DNA of 64,000 nt from Paenibacillus piri. Its GTDB lineage: Bacteria; Bacillota; Bacilli; Paenibacillales; NBRC-103111. Below the pieces are notes generated by a model. The model ran no database searches, was not told the DNA's origin, and saw nothing but the letters and a program-made list of their open reading frames with translations. The translations under genes were made by a program, and so were the position numbers. Where the stretch lies: contig NZ_SMRT01000011.1 in the NCBI RefSeq assembly GCF_004354045.1, positions 62,001-126,000 of the forward strand, given 5' to 3'. Shown here in pieces: positions 24,340-32,522 of this stretch (its first letter is position 1; each line of letters starts with the position of its first letter).

Positions 24340-26010
24340 ATGGTGTCTTTTCAACAATCAGCCTTATCCCCGGCACGGCAGGCTGCGCAAACGGAGGACC
24401 GAACCCGATCCCTCATGCTGCTGGCAGTTATGCTGTTCACCGTATTTTTGTCGGTAGCCAATATATTTATCGTCAACGTAGCTACACCTTCAATCCAACG
24501 CGGACTGCACGCCAGTTTCTCCGAGGTGCAGCTCGTTATTACAAGCTATACGCTTGCCTATGCTGTCACCCTTATTATCGGCGGTCGTCTGGGGGACCGG
24601 TTCGGACGCAAGCGGATGCTGTTCGTCGGCGTGGCGGGTTTTACCGCCGCTTCCTTTCTTTGTGGAATTGCATCGGGCGTGACAATGCTGATTGTCATGC
24701 GAATCATTCAAGGGCTGTCGGCGGCGCTTATGGCGCCGCAGGTGTTGTCGCTGATTCAGGCCAATTATGCCCCTGAGCGGCGTGCGGCCGTGTTCGGTAT
24801 GTACGGCGCGGCGCAAGGTATCGCCGCTACAAGCGGACAACTGATCGGCGGCTTGCTGCTGCGCTGGAACCCGCTTGCTCTCGATTGGAGGACGGTGTTC
24901 TTTTTCAGTGTTCCAATCGGCATCGTCATTATTGGGCTGATTCCGTTTATCGCGGAGTCCAGAGGCGAATCACAGGCGAAGCTGGATTGGATCGGCGCTG
25001 CCGGCGCCGCTGCCGGTTTGCTTATGCTCATTTATCCGCTGGTACAGGGACAAAAGGAAGGCTGGCCGCTCGGTCTGATTGTTTGCCTCGTCTTATCGTT
25101 CCCGGTGCTGGCAGCCTTTGTCTGGTATGAACGCAGGCTGACCCGCAAAGGCGAATCGCCGTTCATGAATGTCGATTTGTTTCGCCAGCGCAGCTTTACG
25201 TACGGCATGGTGATCGTGTTTCTCCTTTTTTGCTCGCAATCCGCCTATTTTCTCGTATCGGCCTATTTTTTGCAAATCGGGCTCGGCTATACGGCGCTTA
25301 AAGCGGGGCTCATCATCCTGCCGATGGGAACGGGGTACTTTCTCGCCTCGCTGTACTCCGCCAAAGCCGTCGCCAAATTCGGCCTGCATGTACTGACATG
25401 CGGAGCGGTTATGACTTCACTCGGTTATGTGTATTTCGCTTGGTCCTTGCATTCGACGGGACTGACCGCCTTCGGATTCGAATGGATTCCCGCCTTATTC
25501 GTGCTGGGCTTCGGACAGGGTGCGATCGCAGCTCCGTTGACTCATGTTATATTGGCGCAAATTCGCAGCAGCGACATCGGCTCCGCTTCCGGAATTTTAA
25601 CGACCGGCATGCAGGTCGCCTTCGCGATCGGAATTGCGTTAATCGGTCTGCTGTTCCTGAATACGCTCGGATCGCATGCTGACACTGTAGGCCGGCAGTT
25701 CGCCCCGCAGCTGCAGCAAGCAATAGCGGATTTCAATCCGACTGGCGGTCAGGGCGAAGCGGTGCTGCGCCAATTTCAAAGCTGCTATGCCGAATATGCG
25801 CGTTCAACGAATCCGACTGTACTGCCGACCGGCTGCAGCACGGATAATTCGAACGTCAGAGGCGTGCTGACGGACGTATTAAAGCAGGCCAATGCGCGCA
25901 ATTATGCCGAATCGTTCGTGTTTTGCCTCTACGTATTGGCTGTTTTTACGGCAGGCCTGACGCCGCTCGTGCTCGGCCTGATCCGGCGAAAACAGACTGG
26001 CAGCGTATAG
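24340..26010 (+). CDS. MFS drug exporter, DHA2 family
   Basis: About 556 residues, 14 membrane helices. It shows IFIVNVATPSIQRGL (motif D1-like), GGRLGDRFGRKRMLFVG (motif A), MRIIQGLSAALMAPQVLS (motif B) and AAQGIAATSGQLIGG (motif C). An extracellular loop near the C-terminus holds two Cys (SCYAEYAR, GCSTDNS) that could form a disulfide. Start ATG 24340 with AAGGAG 6 nt upstream; GTG 24343 is an alternative. Divergent from its TetR repressor gene with operators inside the promoter, so expression should be induced by its substrate. Confidence 0.93.
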   Translation: MVSFQQSALSPARQAAQTEDRTRSLMLLAVMLFTVFLSVANIFIVNVATPSIQRGLHASFSEVQLVITSYTLAYAVTLIIGGRLGDRFGRKRMLFVGVAGFTAASFLCGIASGVTMLIVMRIIQGLSAALMAPQVLSLIQANYAPERRAAVFGMYGAAQGIAATSGQLIGGLLLRWNPLALDWRTVFFFSVPIGIVIIGLIPFIAESRGESQAKLDWIGAAGAAAGLLMLIYPLVQGQKEGWPLGLIVCLVLSFPVLAAFVWYERRLTRKGESPFMNVDLFRQRSFTYGMVIVFLLFCSQSAYFLVSAYFLQIGLGYTALKAGLIILPMGTGYFLASLYSAKAVAKFGLHVLTCGAVMTSLGYVYFAWSLHSTGLTAFGFEWIPALFVLGFGQGAIAAPLTHVILAQIRSSDIGSASGILTTGMQVAFAIGIALIGLLFLNTLGSHADTVGRQFAPQLQQAIADFNPTGGQGEAVLRQFQSCYAEYARSTNPTVLPTGCSTDNSNVRGVLTDVLKQANARNYAESFVFCLYVLAVFTAGLTPLVLGLIRRKQTGSV

Positions 26011-26061
26011 AGAACAGAACTTTTAGTGTTGACAGCAGAGTGAAAGTAATATAAATTGATT

Positions 26062-26080
26062 ATTGACTGAAACAGTCAAT
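26062..26080 (+). promoter_or_regulatory. TetR-type operator, copy 1
   Basis: ATTGACTGAAACAGTCAAT, perfect 8-bp arms. It includes a TTGACT that can act as -35 with AT-rich -10 candidates near 26086, placing it inside the promoter of the monooxygenase unit. Confidence 0.65.
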
Positions 26081-26122
26081 CAATAATTATTTCGTTCATC
26101 CAAACCGATATCCAGTCCATAC

Positions 26123-26200
26123 CAGGCTGCGCGGTACCGCTGCCGCTTTGCATGCTTCGCTGCCGCGTACAGTGACAGGGCAAGCATACGACGCAGCCTG
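26123..26200 (+). other. long inverted repeat in 5' leader
   Basis: CAGGCTGCG (26123-26131) and CGCAGCCTG (26192-26200) pair perfectly around a GC-rich 60-nt internal segment. The gene-free stretch 26011-26300 therefore holds two operators flanking a structured leader; no ORF is seen. Confidence 0.45.
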
Positions 26201-26257
26201 AAACATACGCAGATGGGGAGAATGCTGGAAATGAGGGGAGGTTTTTTTCACTCAATT

Positions 26258-26276
26258 ATTGACTGAATTAGTCAAT
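26258..26276 (+). promoter_or_regulatory. TetR-type operator, copy 2
   Basis: ATTGACTGAATTAGTCAAT, arms ATTGACT / AGTCAAT, same length and arms as copy 1, centred 196 bp away and 25 bp before the monooxygenase start. Confidence 0.65.
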
Positions 26277-26300
26277 CATAAATCTAGGGAGACTGGAGTA

Positions 26301-27803
26301 ATGAAACATGTTCAAACAGGTGATCATGCAATGAATGGGGGGCAAGCTGGCGGGTCCGCGCTTGTAATAGGAGGGGGCTTTGCCGGACTGCTGACGGCAC
26401 GAATTTTATCCGGTTACTTCAAGGAGGTTGTGATCGTGGAAAAGGATGAGCTTCCTGCGCATCCCGGAGAACGGACGGGAACGCCGCAGGCATTTCACCC
26501 GCACCGTTTTACGTCGCGCGGCAAAGCTGTGGTCGAACGCCTTTTCCCGGGATATGAGAACGATCTAATGGCGCATGGCGCGCCTTCCGTACTAAATAAG
26601 ACCGTTTATAATATGAATCAATACGGCAGTGTGGAGATGCAATACCCGCGCAACGATTACAAGTTCAGCCGGGCGCTGCTGGAATGGGTGCTGCGGCAGC
26701 GGGTAGAGGCGATTCCGAATGTGCGGTTCCTTGCGAAGCATGATGCGCTGCGACTATTGACGAAACAGGATTGTTCCGCCGTCATCGGGATTCAAGTGCG
26801 GGAGCGAAATGGATTCGGGCGGGAACGTGCGCTGTATGCCGATTTGGTCATAGACGCGAGCGGCCGTTCTTCCAAGCTCGATCGATGGCTTGCCGAAATC
26901 GGGTACGAGGTGCCGCAGCCGGATTTGCTGAAGGTCGATATCGGTTACAGCACCCGCCGCTATAAAGTGCCGTCCGACCGGATGCATCTTATCGAAACAT
27001 GGGATACGATCAACATTGCGGGTCAGCCTGCCAATGGTACATTCACCGGCGTGTTTTCATTTATCGAGAATCATACGGCCGAGCTGCTGCTCTATCGTCC
27101 GGGAGGACAGTATCCGCCGGCGGATGGCGAAGCGTACGAGCAGGAGATCATCCGTCTGCCAAGCCCGAAGATTGCCGAGCTGCTGCAAGGGCTTGAGCCG
27201 ATCACGCCGCCCCGCGGCTTCCGCGTTCCCGAGTTGTACCGGCGGCATTATGAACGAATGCAAAGCTGGCCGACAGGACTACTGGTTCTTGGGGATGCCT
27301 TTTGCATCTTTGATCCGATTTTCGGCCAAGGCATGACGGTCGCCGCGATAGAAGCGGAAACGCTGGAGCGCTGCTTGCGTGAACAATGGGATGCCCCCAA
27401 GCCCGATTTCGAGAAACGAGTGCTTCAAAGCATACAGCATGTAATCGAACCGGCATGGTGGTTGAACTGCGCCAACGACTTGCAATGGCAGGGAGTGGAA
27501 TATGCGGGCAGCGAGCCGCTCCAAGGCATTTCATTTGGCCGGAATTTTATGGATTTGCTGCTCAAATATATAATGACCGAGCGCAAATTGGAGCTGTACG
27601 GTTTGTACTGGACGGTCAATACATTATCATTGTCGCCGCGCAGCATACTGAATGCACAGACGGTCGGGACGGTTTTAAATGCATCCGTTGAAGGCCGACA
27701 GCGGCTTGAGGAACTAACGGGGCGCTACGGGACGCCGCTGGAGCAAATATTGGAGGAGGTGCTTCCTACATTCTCCGAGGCGCCTTTTGTTCCGCTTGCT
27801 TAA
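26301..27803 (+). CDS. FAD-dependent monooxygenase (halogenase/hydroxylase fold)
   Basis: About 500 residues. FAD fingerprint VIGGGFAGLLTARILSGYF (GxGxxG, residues about 17-35) ending in an acidic strand VVIVEKDE, DLVIDASGRSS, and the distal motif GLLVLGDAFCIFDPIFGQGM (GD box). No WxWxIP motif of tryptophan halogenases was seen, so a group A-like hydroxylase or epoxidase without its own reductase domain is more likely. ATG 26301 follows GGGAGACTGGAG; ATG 26331 is a weaker option. A TetR gene lies 100 bp downstream, and palindromic operators flank the leader. Substrate unknown; detoxification of or biosynthesis from an aromatic or polyketide compound is possible. Confidence 0.85.
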   Translation: MKHVQTGDHAMNGGQAGGSALVIGGGFAGLLTARILSGYFKEVVIVEKDELPAHPGERTGTPQAFHPHRFTSRGKAVVERLFPGYENDLMAHGAPSVLNKTVYNMNQYGSVEMQYPRNDYKFSRALLEWVLRQRVEAIPNVRFLAKHDALRLLTKQDCSAVIGIQVRERNGFGRERALYADLVIDASGRSSKLDRWLAEIGYEVPQPDLLKVDIGYSTRRYKVPSDRMHLIETWDTINIAGQPANGTFTGVFSFIENHTAELLLYRPGGQYPPADGEAYEQEIIRLPSPKIAELLQGLEPITPPRGFRVPELYRRHYERMQSWPTGLLVLGDAFCIFDPIFGQGMTVAAIEAETLERCLREQWDAPKPDFEKRVLQSIQHVIEPAWWLNCANDLQWQGVEYAGSEPLQGISFGRNFMDLLLKYIMTERKLELYGLYWTVNTLSLSPRSILNAQTVGTVLNASVEGRQRLEELTGRYGTPLEQILEEVLPTFSEAPFVPLA

Positions 27804-27903
27804 ACGGAATGTATAGCGGCGGAATAAACATATGAAACGTCCGGACCATCAATGATATACTCATATACGTAATCGGCTAAATCAAGTGAAGGAGGGGCAG
27901 TCT

Positions 27904-28500
27904 TTGACGCCTTTAAACGATGAACAATTGCATCAAATACGCGATGAACGCAAAGAACAAATTATAAGGGCGGCGCTGAGCGTCTTTGCCCGGCGGGGAA
28001 TCGCCGGCACGAAAATGAGCATGATCGCAGCCGAAGCCGGCATCAGCCACGGACTGTTTTATCATTATTTTAAATCGAAAGACGAGCTTTTCACAACGCT
28101 TGTTCAGCAGGCAATGACGGAAGCGCTCCATGAATTGGACAACATCTATGCCATGCCGGGCTCGCCGCTTCAAAAAATAAGAGTGTTAACCGAAGCGATT
28201 CTGGACGAAGGCGGAAAGCCGTATTTTTTGCTGATCTATCAGGCGCGTACTTCCGACGGAGTTCCCGAACAGGTCAAGCAGCTCATGGAGCAGTATTCGA
28301 TGAATGCGTTTGTCGACCGGCTGCTTCCCTTGTTTGCGGAAGGACAGCGTGCTGGCGAGCTTGCCGCCGGCGATCCTGCGGATCTGATCGCTTCTTATTT
28401 ATCGGTTTTATCCGGCTTGATGGTGCTGAACGCGTGGGATGACGCAAACTACAAAATCCCTCAAACCGACATGCTGCTGAGGCTTTTGACTGCGCGATAA
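27904..28500 (+). CDS. TetR/AcrR-family regulator
   Basis: 198 residues. Helix-turn-helix: IIRAALSVFARRGIAGTKMS, IAAEAGISHGLFYHYFKSKD (about 22-62). C-terminal ligand domain with PYFLLIYQARTSDG. TTG 27904 is chosen since GGAGGGGC ends 6-7 nt upstream; GTG 27886 would precede that site. It sits in the same direction behind the monooxygenase and probably binds the two ATTGACT dyads upstream of it. Own promoter possible (TATACT near 27857). Confidence 0.9.
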   Translation: MTPLNDEQLHQIRDERKEQIIRAALSVFARRGIAGTKMSMIAAEAGISHGLFYHYFKSKDELFTTLVQQAMTEALHELDNIYAMPGSPLQKIRVLTEAILDEGGKPYFLLIYQARTSDGVPEQVKQLMEQYSMNAFVDRLLPLFAEGQRAGELAAGDPADLIASYLSVLSGLMVLNAWDDANYKIPQTDMLLRLLTAR

Positions 28501-28571
28501 CCGCTCGTCAGAGGCGCATCGCGAAGCACGCTGCGCGGCGGTACAAGAGCCGTATTTTCGGCTGTGCCGGC

Positions 28572-29690
28572 TCAGCTGTAGCTGCTCCCGTCCCATTTGT
28601 AAAAACGGAGCAGCTCCATGTCGATTTCAAGTCCGGTTCCGTGACCTTCCGGCAGCATAAGCTCGCCTTGTACGGGTCGTACCGGGACCGTATGAGCAAA
28701 CGGATTGTCCATCACATCCCATTCGACGGGCTCAATCGCTTCCGTCTCCATTTTACTCCAAGGTTCCAGGCAGGCATGGGCCATAACGGCATACAGCCGC
28801 GACAGCGCGCCGTCGAAGCTGTGGGGGGATACGCGAGCGCCAAACTGTCTGGCGAGCTTGAGCGTCCCCAAATAATCGTCTATTCCTGCAACATGCAGCG
28901 GATCGGGAGTTACGATATCGATCGCATGCCGGGTCAGGAGCGGAATAAAGTCAGCGGCCGCTTCAATATTTTCGCCGCCTGCAAGCGGGACGGACAGACG
29001 CTGCCTGAGGCATGCATATTCGTCCGTGTGCTTGACCGGAATCGGCTCCTCCAGCCACATGACGTTAGGCCATGCTTCCAGCAGAGCCTTCCACTTTAGC
29101 GCAGCCGCCGCATCATAGCTTTGATTGGCGTCCAACGCCAGTCCGATACGATCCTGCAGCAGCGCTTGAGCGTCACTGATATGCTGCTGATCGCAGGCAA
29201 TCGATTTTCCGCCGATTTTGAGCTTCACCATCCCGAAACCGTCCGCAATCGCCCGTTCGATAGAGAGCAAGGATTGCTTCGTCCAGTCGGAGCCATCCGT
29301 ATACGATTGAAAGGAAGCATAGACCGGAACGGCATTCCGGCGCTTGCCGCCCCACAGCCCGCATACCGACAAGCCGCATGCTTTGGCGGTAATTTCCGTT
29401 AAGGCCATGCTGACGGCCGATGCCGCACGGGAATGCCATTGACTGATTGTTGGAACGAGAGTGTTCCGCTCCGCGGCCGACTTGCCTGTCAAATAAGGGA
29501 TGATCCGGTCCCGAAAGCCTTTGTCCAGTGCCGGCAGCCAATCGGCGCATTCGCCCCAGCCTTCGACACCGTCTTCGGTTGTAAGTCGAATCATATAGCA
29601 GGCCCGGTATGATTTGATGCCATTGGCATCTCCGTACGGCTTCGGAATCCGGTAGAAGAGGGGAAAGGTGTCTACTTTTTGTATTCGCAA
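28572..29690 (-). CDS. mandelate racemase/muconate-lactonizing enzyme family protein
   Basis: 372-residue enolase-superfamily enzyme. The catalytic KxK is present (MVKLKIGGK, about 155-163), as are metal ligands in the order LDANQSYD (Asp, about 192), WLEEP (Glu, about 220) and GGENIE (Glu, about 245), then DIVTPDPL and SPHSFDGA, whose His may act as a base. The pattern is nearest to the MLE/MR-type acid-sugar dehydratases and dipeptide epimerases; the exact substrate is undecided. Start TTG 29690 (complement) follows GGAGG by 7 nt. Monocistronic, convergent with the TetR gene. Confidence 0.85.
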   Translation of the reverse strand: MRIQKVDTFPLFYRIPKPYGDANGIKSYRACYMIRLTTEDGVEGWGECADWLPALDKGFRDRIIPYLTGKSAAERNTLVPTISQWHSRAASAVSMALTEITAKACGLSVCGLWGGKRRNAVPVYASFQSYTDGSDWTKQSLLSIERAIADGFGMVKLKIGGKSIACDQQHISDAQALLQDRIGLALDANQSYDAAAALKWKALLEAWPNVMWLEEPIPVKHTDEYACLRQRLSVPLAGGENIEAAADFIPLLTRHAIDIVTPDPLHVAGIDDYLGTLKLARQFGARVSPHSFDGALSRLYAVMAHACLEPWSKMETEAIEPVEWDVMDNPFAHTVPVRPVQGELMLPEGHGTGLEIDMELLRFYKWDGSSYS

Positions 29691-29858
29691 TTTTATCCTC
29701 CAGACCGTTTATTTCCAGTTTATCCGTTTAGTATGCCGTAAAATTTATCCTTTCATCCAAGTTCATCTTTTGCTGAAAGCTTTGATACGGCGGTACATCG
29801 ACCTGTTTCTCAATTTTAAAAACAGCGCCGCGGACGGCTTGAAATTGACCTCTATCTT

Positions 29859-29923
29859 TTGACAAGTGCCAATTTCATACTAAAGTCGCATATACGCTCA
29901 TCCGAACGGATGAGCGTTTTTTT
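29859..29923 (+). other. promoter-like boxes running straight into a terminator
   Basis: TTGACA (29859-29864), 16 bp, TAAAGT (29881-29886), and 7 bp later a strong terminator: ACGCTCATCCG / CGGATGAGCGT (29894-29917) with TTTTTTT. Either the terminator serves a lost plus-strand gene or a very short RNA is made. The rest of the gene-free stretch 29691-30089 shows no ORF with a start signal. Confidence 0.5.
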
Positions 29924-30089
29924 GTCATAGTTCATTCCCCGTGCTGACGCTCAAAGCTTCCTTATGCGGTAATCTAAGAGCGTGGTGAATAAATCGCGGA
30001 GAGGGCGGAATCGTTCTGGAGAAGCGTGAGCGAATCGCCTTTGTCCCCGGATTTCTACCGCTAATGCGGGTAAAAAAGGAGTGGTTGAG

Positions 30090-30839
30090 ATGGCACGGTT
30101 ACACGGAAAAGTAGTCATGATTACAGGAGGTTCGAAAGGTCTGGGGAGAGCGCTCGCATTTGCGTTTGCCAAGCAGGGAGCGAAGCTCGCGATTGCGGCG
30201 CGGGGAGAGCGAGCGCTAATGAGCGTCAAACGGGAGCTGGAGGCATTGGGCGTCGAGGTGCTGGCGACAGTCGGAGATATGTCCGTGTCCCGCGACGTGG
30301 AACGGTTTGTCGCGGCCGCGGAAGACAGGTTCGGACGGATCGATGTGCTGATCAATAACGCGTCCGTCCTCGGTCCGAGTCCGATGCCGCTGCTGCTGGA
30401 TTATCCGGAAACGGACTTTGCCGAGGTGCTTCGCGTTAATGCCGTCGGTCCGTTCCTGGTGACCCGGCGCGTCATCGCGAATATGCTGGTCCGTGGAGAC
30501 GGCTCCATTATTAACGTTACGTCGGCCGCAGGAAATGTCGGCTACGCCGGGTGGGGCGCCTACGGAATTTCCAAGTTCGCCTTGGAAGGATTGACGGAAA
30601 CTTGGGCCGACGAGCTGCAGGAAACGGAGGTGCGTGTCAATATGGTAGACCCCGGCGAGATGGATACGCAGATGCACGCCCTGGCCGTCCCGGACTGCGA
30701 CTATGAGCTTGCAGTTCCTAATGATGTGACCGGCGTGTTTTTGTATCTCGCCTCCGAGGATTCGGCGCATGCCAACGGGCAGCGATTTATAGCCCCGCAA
30801 TTTCTTCGGCAGGAAGGAGGCGGCGGGCATGGATACTAA
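30090..30839 (+). CDS. short-chain dehydrogenase/reductase, first gene of QueA-like operon
   Basis: 249-residue classical SDR: MITGGSKGLGRALAFAF (TGxxxGxG, about 10-26), INNAS (NNAG-like), NVTSAAGNVGYAGWGAYGISK (catalytic Ser then YxxxK). ATG 30090 follows AAGGAG at 9 nt. Its last codons overlap the start of the QueA-like gene by 11 nt, so the two are co-translated. An alcohol/ketone oxidoreductase using NAD(P)H. The genetic coupling suggests that it acts on the substrate or product of the QueA-like enzyme (inference). Confidence 0.9.
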   Translation: MARLHGKVVMITGGSKGLGRALAFAFAKQGAKLAIAARGERALMSVKRELEALGVEVLATVGDMSVSRDVERFVAAAEDRFGRIDVLINNASVLGPSPMPLLLDYPETDFAEVLRVNAVGPFLVTRRVIANMLVRGDGSIINVTSAAGNVGYAGWGAYGISKFALEGLTETWADELQETEVRVNMVDPGEMDTQMHALAVPDCDYELAVPNDVTGVFLYLASEDSAHANGQRFIAPQFLRQEGGGGHGY

Positions 30840-31866
30840 AACGGTCGTATTCGAGCTGCCCGACGAATTAAACGCGGCCTCGCCTCCGGAAAGGAGAGGC
30901 ATCCGGCGCGATCATGTCAAGCTGCTTGTTCTTGACCGGCAAACGGGTCACAGGTCGCACGCCCATTTTCATCAACTAGGCGAATATGTGCAGCCTGGGG
31001 ATTTGCTCGTCTTGAATGCAAGCCGGACGATCCCCTGCGTGCTGTACGGCGTCTGGAGAAGAAGTGGCGCAGTCATGGCGGCGCGCGTCGAAATCCGGCT
31101 TGCCCGGCGATTGAACGGTGCGGCTTGGGAAGCGCTGGCGGTAGATGCCACGGTGGAAGCCGGCGATACGTTCGAATTTTCACCCGCACTGTCCGCCGTG
31201 GCGGAGGGCACATCCGTCAAGCCTTTGATCCGGATCGTTTTTTCATTGGAGGGTGCTGCATTAATGGATCAAATATATGCGTGGGCCGAGCCGGTCCGCT
31301 ATGAATATATCCGTCAACCGTGGGAGCTGGACTACTACCAGACGGTGTATGCATCCGTGCCGGGTTCGGTTGAAATGCCGTCGGCAGGCAGGGCGTTCAG
31401 TTGGGAGCTGCTGTTCAAATTGCAGCGAAGCGGCGTACGTATTGCGTACGTTCAGCTTCATACCGGCTTGAGCTATATACCGGAAAGCGGCGGTCATCCC
31501 GACCCGACATATAATTTCGAACAGTTTGAGGTGCCTGCCGAAACGATCGAGGCCATCAAGCAAACGATGCAGCGCGGCGGAAAAGTGATCGCCGTGGGCA
31601 CGACTGTCGTTCGCGCCCTGGAATCGTCCGTCGACGCCAGCCGTGAGCCGGTCGCCATGTCCGGCTGGACGAATTTGATGATTAACCGCACTACTCCTCT
31701 TCAGGTCGTAAACGGATTAATCAGCGGATTCCATGAGCCGGAAGCGAGCCATCTCGAGCTGTTATCCGCTTTTGTCGACCCGGATATGCTGTATGACGCT
31801 TACCGGGAGGCGATTGAGCTCGGCTATTTGTGGCATGAATTCGGCGATATGAATTTGATTATATAA
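30829..31866 (+). CDS. diverged QueA paralogue (SAM:tRNA ribosyltransferase-isomerase fold)
   Basis: 345 residues, same length and motif order as QueA: FELPDELNAASPPERR, NASRTIPCVLYG, VEIRLARRL, YYQTVYASVPGSVEMPSAGR, LHTGLSYIPE, GGKVIAVGTTVVRALES, GFHEPEASHLELLSAF, YREAIELGYLWHEFGDMNLI. Several usually invariant QueA stretches are changed: LHVGxGTFxPV to LHTGLSYIPE, the MHSE motif to NFEQFE, and TNFHLPxSTLL to SGFHEPEASHL. QueA transfers the ribosyl part of SAM to preQ1 in tRNA. These changes at tRNA/substrate regions suggest another acceptor. ATG 30829 has AGGAGG 8 nt upstream. No tgt, queG or queC-F genes are adjacent. Confidence 0.85.
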   Translation: MDTKTVVFELPDELNAASPPERRGIRRDHVKLLVLDRQTGHRSHAHFHQLGEYVQPGDLLVLNASRTIPCVLYGVWRRSGAVMAARVEIRLARRLNGAAWEALAVDATVEAGDTFEFSPALSAVAEGTSVKPLIRIVFSLEGAALMDQIYAWAEPVRYEYIRQPWELDYYQTVYASVPGSVEMPSAGRAFSWELLFKLQRSGVRIAYVQLHTGLSYIPESGGHPDPTYNFEQFEVPAETIEAIKQTMQRGGKVIAVGTTVVRALESSVDASREPVAMSGWTNLMINRTTPLQVVNGLISGFHEPEASHLELLSAFVDPDMLYDAYREAIELGYLWHEFGDMNLII

Positions 31867-31883
31867 AGGATGGGATAAGATTG

Positions 31884-32303
31884 ATGCTTCATCATGTATC
31901 CATCGAAGTCGCATATTTGGAAAGATCGGTTGCCTTCTATGAGCGTTGGCTGGGTTTCACAATGGAAGCGCGAATGGAATGGGAAAACGAACGGATCGCT
32001 TTTTTGAAGCTGGGGACGGACCGACTGGAGCTGGTGCAGCCCGAAACGTTCGTTCCATCCCCGGCTCGTACGCACATCGCGTTCGAAGTGGAGAATACGG
32101 ACGCGTTATGCAACCGATTGCGGTCTGTACGTTCGGTACGGATCGAAGAACAGCCGGTTGTAATGGCGAACGGATGGAAGGTCGTGTTTATATCAGGGCC
32201 GGACGGCGAGCTGCTCGAGTTCATTGAAATTGTAAAAAATCCGGCGAGCGGGTTTAGCGCCAGCATCATGGGAAACGAAACATATGGGATGGAATATGAC
32301 TAA
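31884..32303 (+). CDS. VOC (glyoxalase/bleomycin-resistance fold) protein
   Basis: 139 residues with paired beta-alpha-beta-beta-beta modules: LHHVSIEVAYLERSVAFYER at the start, HIAFEVENTDAL in the middle and VFISGPDGELLEFIEIV at the end. Metal-ligand positions are His (HHVS), Glu (ELVQPE), His (HIAFEVE) and Glu (LLEFIE), so a metal-dependent isomerase, lyase or dioxygenase activity is possible. It follows the QueA-like gene by 17 bp (RBS AAGGATGGGA) and is the third operon member, before a terminator. Confidence 0.85.
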   Translation: MLHHVSIEVAYLERSVAFYERWLGFTMEARMEWENERIAFLKLGTDRLELVQPETFVPSPARTHIAFEVENTDALCNRLRSVRSVRIEEQPVVMANGWKVVFISGPDGELLEFIEIVKNPASGFSASIMGNETYGMEYD

Positions 32304-32307
32304 TTTG

Positions 32308-32339
32308 ACAGGCTTCCGGGGCGCCGGCAGCCTGTTTTT
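32308..32339 (+). terminator. intrinsic terminator of SDR-QueA-VOC operon
   Basis: ACAGGCT / AGCCTGT with GC-rich inner pairs (CCGG), then TTTTT. Confidence 0.7.
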
Positions 32340-32522
32340 GTATATATCTGGAAATACAAGCGGTTGATCCGCAGTTTATCAATATATTTGATAAAACTTA
32401 TAAGATGATTCTAATTGACCTGGCTCGTAAGCTATGATAGGTTCTAATGAGTATCATTAATTATATATTAATACTTGGAATTAAAGCTCATATTTCATGC
32501 ATGCTACGCGAGGTGGATAGTG

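Noticed and set aside
30829-31866. Canonical queA for tRNA queuosine
   Set aside because: Motifs near-invariant in QueA are altered and no queuosine gene is adjacent, so it is kept as a paralogue of unknown substrate.
32340-32522. Riboswitch or T-box before cysJ
   Set aside because: No T-box core or SAM-riboswitch motifs and no terminator/antiterminator pair were seen, only AT-rich promoter-like DNA.
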